This document shows positions 7,276 through 10,876 of a DNA stretch of 10,876 nt, piece after piece. A program made the translations under genes and the position numbers. The stretch covers positions 1 through 10,876 of the forward strand of contig JAFZFL010000032.1 of NCBI GenBank assembly GCA_017555925.1, in the 5' to 3' direction. Under the pieces are notes generated by a model. It worked only from the letters and a program-made list of their open reading frames with translations. It ran no database searches and was not told the origin of the DNA. How positions within the stretch are numbered: position 1 is the stretch's first letter; each line of letters opens with the position of its first letter. The stretch is from Bacteroidales bacterium (GTDB lineage: Bacteria > Bacteroidota > Bacteroidia > Bacteroidales > UBA932).

Positions 7276-8103
7276 ATGTCTCAAGTAATTAAAGTAGATA
7301 TTGAAAAAGTAATATCATCTAAGAGTGCCAAGGTTGCAAAATATGCACCAAAGTTTCTCATAAATTGGATGAAACGTCTTATTCATCAGGATGAGATTAA
7401 TGAAGCCCTTGAACTTTGCAGGGGGATGGAGGGTCGCGACTTTGCAAAAGGGGCTTTGGAATATTTGAATGTAAAGTGCAATGTCACATATACAGACAAG
7501 TCTGCCCTCAAACAGGATGAAAGATATATTTTTGTCTCAAACCACCCTTTGGGAGGATTGGATGGCCTTATTCTTATTTCGGAGCTGGGAGAGGTAATGG
7601 GTAACATATTGTTTGTTGTAAATGATTTTCTTATGCATATAAAACCCCTGGAACCAATTTTTGTTCCTATAAATAAGGTTGGAAGAATGGGAAAAGCATA
7701 TTCAGAGAGGTATGAGGCGGCGTACTCTTCAGATTCCCAGATTCTATACTTCCCGGCAGGCCTCTGTTCAAGGCTCATAGATGGCAAGATAACAGACCTT
7801 GACTGGAAAACCAGTTATATCAAACAGGCCAGAAGATATGGACGCAAAATAGTTCCAGTCTATTTTAGCGGCCAGAATTCAAAATTCTTCTACAGACTTG
7901 CAAAAATCAGAAAAATGTTGGGTATCAAATTCAATATTGAGATGTGTTTTTTGCCTGATGAGATGTTTAAACAAAAAAATGCTAACTTTGACGTTATTAT
8001 TGGAACACCAATAGAGGTGCCCCAATATGCAAATGTCAAGGATTTGGAGGCCATCAACACCAGTATACGTGCAAAGGCGTATGCTCTGAAAAATGAAATC
8101 TGA
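7276..8103 (+). CDS. glsA: GlsA, O-acyltransferase of glycine lipid synthesis (PlsC-like)
   Basis: A 275-residue acyltransferase of the PlsC/LPLAT superfamily, inferred to acylate the hydroxyl of N-acyl-3-hydroxy-acyl-type glycine lipid (the second step). Motif I is VSNHPLGGLDG (H90, D96), motif II FVPINKVGRMGK (129-140), motif III ILYFPAGLCSR (156-166) in place of FPEGTRS, and motif IV IVPVYFSG (192-199). The histidine and aspartate are five residues apart rather than four as in the standard HX4D. There is no strong transmembrane segment, so it is probably a peripheral inner-membrane protein. Thirty-eight bases later comes the N-acyltransferase partner; the same order of domains occurs in the fused OlsF enzyme of Flavobacteria, which supports the pairing. 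Without the neighbour it would only be called a lysophospholipid-type acyltransferase. Confidence 0.85.
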   Translation: MSQVIKVDIEKVISSKSAKVAKYAPKFLINWMKRLIHQDEINEALELCRGMEGRDFAKGALEYLNVKCNVTYTDKSALKQDERYIFVSNHPLGGLDGLILISELGEVMGNILFVVNDFLMHIKPLEPIFVPINKVGRMGKAYSERYEAAYSSDSQILYFPAGLCSRLIDGKITDLDWKTSYIKQARRYGRKIVPVYFSGQNSKFFYRLAKIRKMLGIKFNIEMCFLPDEMFKQKNANFDVIIGTPIEVPQYANVKDLEAINTSIRAKAYALKNEI

Positions 8104-8141
8104 ACCATATGTTTACCTGCTAAAACTTACTATAACCTACT

Positions 8142-9095
8142 ATGCAACCCGTAATACAACCAGTAGACAGGGAACTTTTGTTGAAAGAGCTTACTCCCGA
8201 CAAATTCATACGTGTAACGCGCAAAGGAAACAACTATCTTTTTGAGGTGACCGCTGCAGATTCTCCAATGATAATGCAGGAGATTGGCAGATTGCGTGAA
8301 ATTTCGTTTCGCCTGGGCGGTGGAGGAACAGGGAAACCTGTCGATATAGATGAATATGATCTTGATCCCAATGCCCCATATCGCCAATTGATAGTTTGGG
8401 ATCCCAAGGATCAGGAGATAATAGGAGGATACAGATACCTTACCTGTGCCGGCTTGGATGTAAGCAAGATGGCCACTAAGGAGCTGTTCCACTTTTCTGA
8501 CAGTTTCAAGAGTGAGTACCTGCCATTTACAATAGAACTCGGACGTTCATTCATACAGCCTAATTATCAGAGTACAAACCTTAAAAGAAAGAGTCTCTAT
8601 TCATTGGATAACCTATGGGACGGATTGGGTGCTCTTGTTGTAAAATATTCAAACATAAAGTACTTCTTTGGAAAGGTTACAATGTATACATCATATAATG
8701 AGAGGGCAAGAAACATGTTGTTGAACTTTATGCACAAATACTTTTATGATGCCGACAAACTTGTTACTCCAATAACCCCTCTTGAATGTGACAAGGATAA
8801 CCCATATTTTGTAGAGCTGTTTAAAGACCTTGAATACAAAGATGCATATAAGGTGCTACAAAAGGAGTTGAAGAATCTGGGAGAACATATTCCACCACTA
8901 ATCAATTCATACATGAATCTCTCTCCGAGTATGAAGATGTTTGGAACTGCAGTAAACGAGGGATTTGGCGAGGTAGAAGAGAGCGGTATAATGATAAATA
9001 TCGGCGATATATATCCAGAGAAGATAGAGCGTTACATTACTCCGCTTAAGATGTGGGCCCAAAAGATGCGCGTAAAATGGTGGAGCCGTTTATAA
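8142..9095 (+). CDS. glsB: GlsB, glycine N-acyltransferase (OlsB/GNAT-like)
   Basis: A 317-residue protein of the OlsB/hemolysin-like acyltransferase family, a branch of the GNAT fold that transfers a 3-hydroxyacyl group, usually from acyl carrier protein, to the amino group of an amino acid. Visible family marks are the N-terminal LREISFRLGGGGTG, QLIVWDPKDQEIIGGYRYLT (about 82-101) and the core ELGRSFIQPNYQS (132-144), followed by GALVVKYSNIKYFFG and SYNERARNMLLNFM. In Bacteroides thetaiotaomicron the corresponding protein (GlsB) performs the first, committed step of glycine lipid synthesis. A C-terminal portion of about 80 residues extends past the core and is typical of the Bacteroidota form. 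The substrate (glycine rather than ornithine) is inferred from the phylum and gene pairing, not from residues. Confidence 0.86.
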   Translation: MQPVIQPVDRELLLKELTPDKFIRVTRKGNNYLFEVTAADSPMIMQEIGRLREISFRLGGGGTGKPVDIDEYDLDPNAPYRQLIVWDPKDQEIIGGYRYLTCAGLDVSKMATKELFHFSDSFKSEYLPFTIELGRSFIQPNYQSTNLKRKSLYSLDNLWDGLGALVVKYSNIKYFFGKVTMYTSYNERARNMLLNFMHKYFYDADKLVTPITPLECDKDNPYFVELFKDLEYKDAYKVLQKELKNLGEHIPPLINSYMNLSPSMKMFGTAVNEGFGEVEESGIMINIGDIYPEKIERYITPLKMWAQKMRVKWWSRL

Positions 9096-9135
9096 TTAAA
9101 AATAGAGGAATCTCATAATTAAAAAGATATAATAT

Positions 9136-9792
9136 ATGAAAGTAGTAAATATTGGTGAGCAGAACTCAGTTCTAAATCAGTTTGTTGCTGAGATCAGAGA
9201 TAAGCATGTGCAGAAAGACAGCATGCGTTTCAGAAGAAATCTTGAACGTATAGGGGAGATATTTGCCTATGAGATAAGCAAAACATTGGAGTATGCCAAA
9301 ACCGATGTTACTACACCTCTTGGAATAGCGGAATGCTCCCTTCCTACAGATAATATTGTGGTGTCAACTATCCTCAGAGCAGGTTTGCCGCTTCATGCAG
9401 GCATTTTGAACTTCTTTGACAAGGCACAGAATGCATTTGTTGCAGCATACAGGAGATATGGCAAGGATAACAAGTTTACAATACAGTTTGAGTATGCAAG
9501 TACACCGAGCATAGAGGGTAAAGTGCTCATTATAGCCGACACTATGCTTGCAACAGGAGCATCTCTTGTATTGGCATACCAGAAACTGTGCGAATCGGGT
9601 GAGCCCCTTCACACACATCTTGTCTGCCCAATTGCAAGCGAGCAGAGCCTTGGCTATTTGTCAAAACATCTGCCTCACAAAAAGGTCACATTGTGGGTGG
9701 CGGCAGTAGACCAGGAGCTTACAAACAAATCATACATTGTTCCCGGACTCGGTGATGCCGGAGACCTTGCTTTTGGCAGCAAGTTGGATTAG
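9136..9792 (+). CDS. upp: Uracil phosphoribosyltransferase
   Basis: Upp converts uracil and PRPP to UMP in pyrimidine salvage, in the cytoplasm. The 218-residue product has the full family layout: STILRAGLPLHAGIL (77-91) for substrate contact, the PRPP-binding signature LIIADTMLATGAS (131-143), and the C-terminal uracil-binding loop YIVPGLGDAGDLAFG (200-214). Two small departures from the E. coli type are a Thr in place of Pro in the PRPP motif (DTMLATG for DPMLATG) and Leu where Arg usually follows GDAGD. These look like lineage variants, not loss of function. It lies 40 bases after glsB on the same strand, with no terminator between, so it may ride on the same transcript despite an unrelated function. 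It converges on radC. Confidence 0.97.
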   Translation: MKVVNIGEQNSVLNQFVAEIRDKHVQKDSMRFRRNLERIGEIFAYEISKTLEYAKTDVTTPLGIAECSLPTDNIVVSTILRAGLPLHAGILNFFDKAQNAFVAAYRRYGKDNKFTIQFEYASTPSIEGKVLIIADTMLATGASLVLAYQKLCESGEPLHTHLVCPIASEQSLGYLSKHLPHKKVTLWVAAVDQELTNKSYIVPGLGDAGDLAFGSKLD

Positions 9793-9799
9793 TCTCCCT

Positions 9800-10489
9800 C
9801 TATAAAAGCCCTTCGTCAAGAAAACTGTAGTAGCCCTTGCCTCCAATAATAATGTGGTCTGTGAGGTTCAGATCACATATTTGGGCAGCATTCTGCAGTT
9901 TCCTGGTCTGTACTTTATCCTGTTCTCCAGGGTACAGGCTTCCCGACGGATGGTTGTGGAACAATATTATAGAGCTTGCCAGTTTGCTGATAGCACGTTT
10001 GATGATCATCTTTATATCTACAACAGTACAGTTGATTCCACCGCTTGATACCCTCTCTTTTGCTATGACCTTATTTGCTGTATTAAGGTAGATTACCCAG
10101 CACTCTTCGTGCTGCAGATCTTTAAGAATTGGCGACATGATGGCGGCAGCACTTCTTGAAGAGTATATTTGTGATGCTTCCGGTTGCTCTTCGCTCTCTA
10201 TCCTTTTGTTGATTTCAAAGGCAGCCATTATGGAGAGGGCCTTGCCAGGCCATATGCCTTTAAGTTTGTTATAATCTTCAAGTGTATACTTCTTTAGCGC
10301 AGATAGTGAATTGCCGGCTTCATATAGCAGCCTTCTTGCCAGTTCAATGGCATTTTCTTCTCTGCTGCCGCTACGTAGCAGAATTGCCAGCAGCTCTGCA
10401 TTGCTCAATGACTCTGCCCCCTTCTCAATGAACTTTTCACGTGGCCTCTCTGTTGAATCCCACTCCTGAATCTTTAATCTCTCTCTCAT
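9800..10489 (-). CDS. radC: RadC family JAMM/MPN-domain protein
   Basis: The 229-residue product has the RadC (UPF0758) layout: an N-terminal ERPREKFIEKGAESLSNAEL segment, a helix-hairpin-helix-like region (LKGIWPGKALSIMAAFEI, about 76-93), and a C-terminal JAMM domain with a candidate glutamate (E128/E129 in QHEECWVIYLN) and metal ligands H178, H180 and D191 in FHNHPSGSLYPGEQD. The cellular role of RadC is unresolved; the old link to recombinational repair was withdrawn. Two substitutions stand out: the JAMM serine (HxHx7Sx2D) is Gly188 here, and the usual GIGP of the hairpin is GIWP. The start ATG is only 11 bases after the rpsT terminator, and no Shine-Dalgarno sequence lies in that gap. 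Confidence 0.95.
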   Translation of the reverse strand: MRERLKIQEWDSTERPREKFIEKGAESLSNAELLAILLRSGSREENAIELARRLLYEAGNSLSALKKYTLEDYNKLKGIWPGKALSIMAAFEINKRIESEEQPEASQIYSSRSAAAIMSPILKDLQHEECWVIYLNTANKVIAKERVSSGGINCTVVDIKMIIKRAISKLASSIILFHNHPSGSLYPGEQDKVQTRKLQNAAQICDLNLTDHIIIGGKGYYSFLDEGLL

Positions 10490-10500
10490 GCCGGTATAAA

Positions 10501-10536
10501 AATAAAAAACTCCCCAAATTTGGAGAGTTTTTTATT
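10501..10536 (-). terminator. Intrinsic terminator after rpsT
   Basis: This is a nearly perfect inverted repeat: arms 10501-10518 and 10519-10536 are complementary at 17 of 18 positions (one C against A). The stem centre is GC-richer (CTCCCCAAATTTGGAGAG) and flanked by A-run and T-run on both sides, so it could stop transcripts in either direction. It lies 24 bases past the rpsT stop, and must be read through or bypassed for radC expression. Confidence 0.85.
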
Positions 10537-10559
10537 TTTAACGATGCAAAAACGTAAAT

Positions 10560-10814
10560 TTACGCTAGTGTATTTACGTAAGTAGCAAGACCGCTCTTTA
10601 GGTTAGCTGCTTTGTTTCTGTGGATAATGTTAGTTTTAGCCAATTTATCCAACATTGCATAAACTTTAGGCATTAGAGCCTCTGCTGCGGCTTTGTCTGT
10701 TGTGTTGCGCAATGCTTTAATAGCATTACGAGTTGTTTTTGCATAATAGCGATTGTGCAGTCTGCGTTTCGCATTCTGGCGAGCACGCTTGTCTGCTGAT
10801 GCATGATTTGCCAT
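10560..10814 (-). CDS. rpsT: 30S ribosomal protein S20
   Basis: The 84-residue, very basic and alanine-rich protein begins [20 protein letters not shown], the classic S20 opening, and continues with NAIKALRN and the C-terminal [21 protein letters not shown]20 binds 16S rRNA early in 30S assembly. Length is normal for the family (about 84-88). It lies 27 bases downstream of a tRNA on the same strand, with an A/T-rich spacer and no terminator, so the two are probably processed from one transcript. A strong intrinsic terminator follows. Confidence 0.99.
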   Translation of the reverse strand: MANHASADKRARQNAKRRLHNRYYAKTTRNAIKALRNTTDKAAAEALMPKVYAMLDKLAKTNIIHRNKAANLKSGLATYVNTLA

Positions 10815-10841
10815 TGTATTTACTTTTTTAATATTTTTTTG

Positions 10842-10876
10842 TAGTGGATAGGGGAATCGAACCCCTATTGCAAGAA
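10842..10876 (-). tRNA. tRNA, 3' portion only (identity not determinable)
   Basis: On the minus strand the sequence shows the end of a tRNA: anticodon-stem 3' strand TTCTT (10872-10876), a 5-base variable loop GCAAT, a T-arm AGGGG-TTCGATT-CCCCT (10850-10866), acceptor 3' strand ATCCACT and discriminator A (10842). CCA is not encoded, as is common in this phylum. The anticodon lies just beyond the right edge, so the amino acid cannot be read. From the acceptor strand the 5' end should read AGTGGAT. Confidence 0.93.

Noticed and set aside
10501..10536. Inverted repeat as a transposon end or protein operator
   Set aside because: Its place after rpsT and the flanking A and T runs fit an intrinsic terminator; no second copy or target duplication was seen.
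1..10876. CRISPR arrays, insertion sequences, phage genes or tandem repeats
   Set aside because: I saw no regularly spaced direct repeats, transposase or integrase motifs, or phage structural genes on either strand.

Overview
The window looks like ordinary core chromosome of a member of the Bacteroidota, most likely order Bacteroidales. The evidence is a BtuB/BtuG-type B12 uptake locus, a two-gene glycine-lipid acyltransferase pair, several TAnnTTTG promoter boxes (the Bacteroidota primary sigma factor -7 consensus), mostly weak Shine-Dalgarno sequences and moderately AT-rich DNA. I see no insertion sequence, prophage, CRISPR array or other mobile element, and no new defence or metabolic system. 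The points worth a second look are regulatory or small protein-level oddities.

Layout. Positions 1-2742 (minus strand) hold a vitamin B12 uptake unit: a TAnnTTTG box, a cobalamin riboswitch (about 2510-2707), the TonB-dependent receptor btuB, and the start of a surface lipoprotein resembling BtuG, which is cut by the left edge. Positions 2753-4658 (minus) hold miaB, a tRNA methylthiotransferase, overlapping by 14 bases an OsmC-family protein gene whose stop lies just before the B12 promoter. A short divergent promoter region (4659-4763) leads on the plus strand into two envelope genes: a LEA-2 lipoprotein and a SPOR-domain protein.

The SPOR gene converges on rpoN (sigma-54, minus strand, 5762-7174), and the two stop codons sit side by side in a CTATAG palindrome. 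After a second divergent region come three plus-strand genes: glsA and glsB, which together should make glycine lipid from glycine and two acyl donors, then upp for uracil salvage. upp converges on radC with a 7-base gap. At the right end, on the minus strand, are the 3' part of a tRNA, rpsT (ribosomal protein S20), a strong intrinsic terminator, and then radC.

How the genes work together: btuB and btuG form one B12-controlled outer-membrane uptake system, and glsA and glsB form one lipid pathway. The rest are independent housekeeping functions (tRNA modification, redox defence, alternative sigma factor, nucleotide salvage, ribosome) packed with very short intergenic gaps. All functional calls come from motif recognition by eye; no database search was run.
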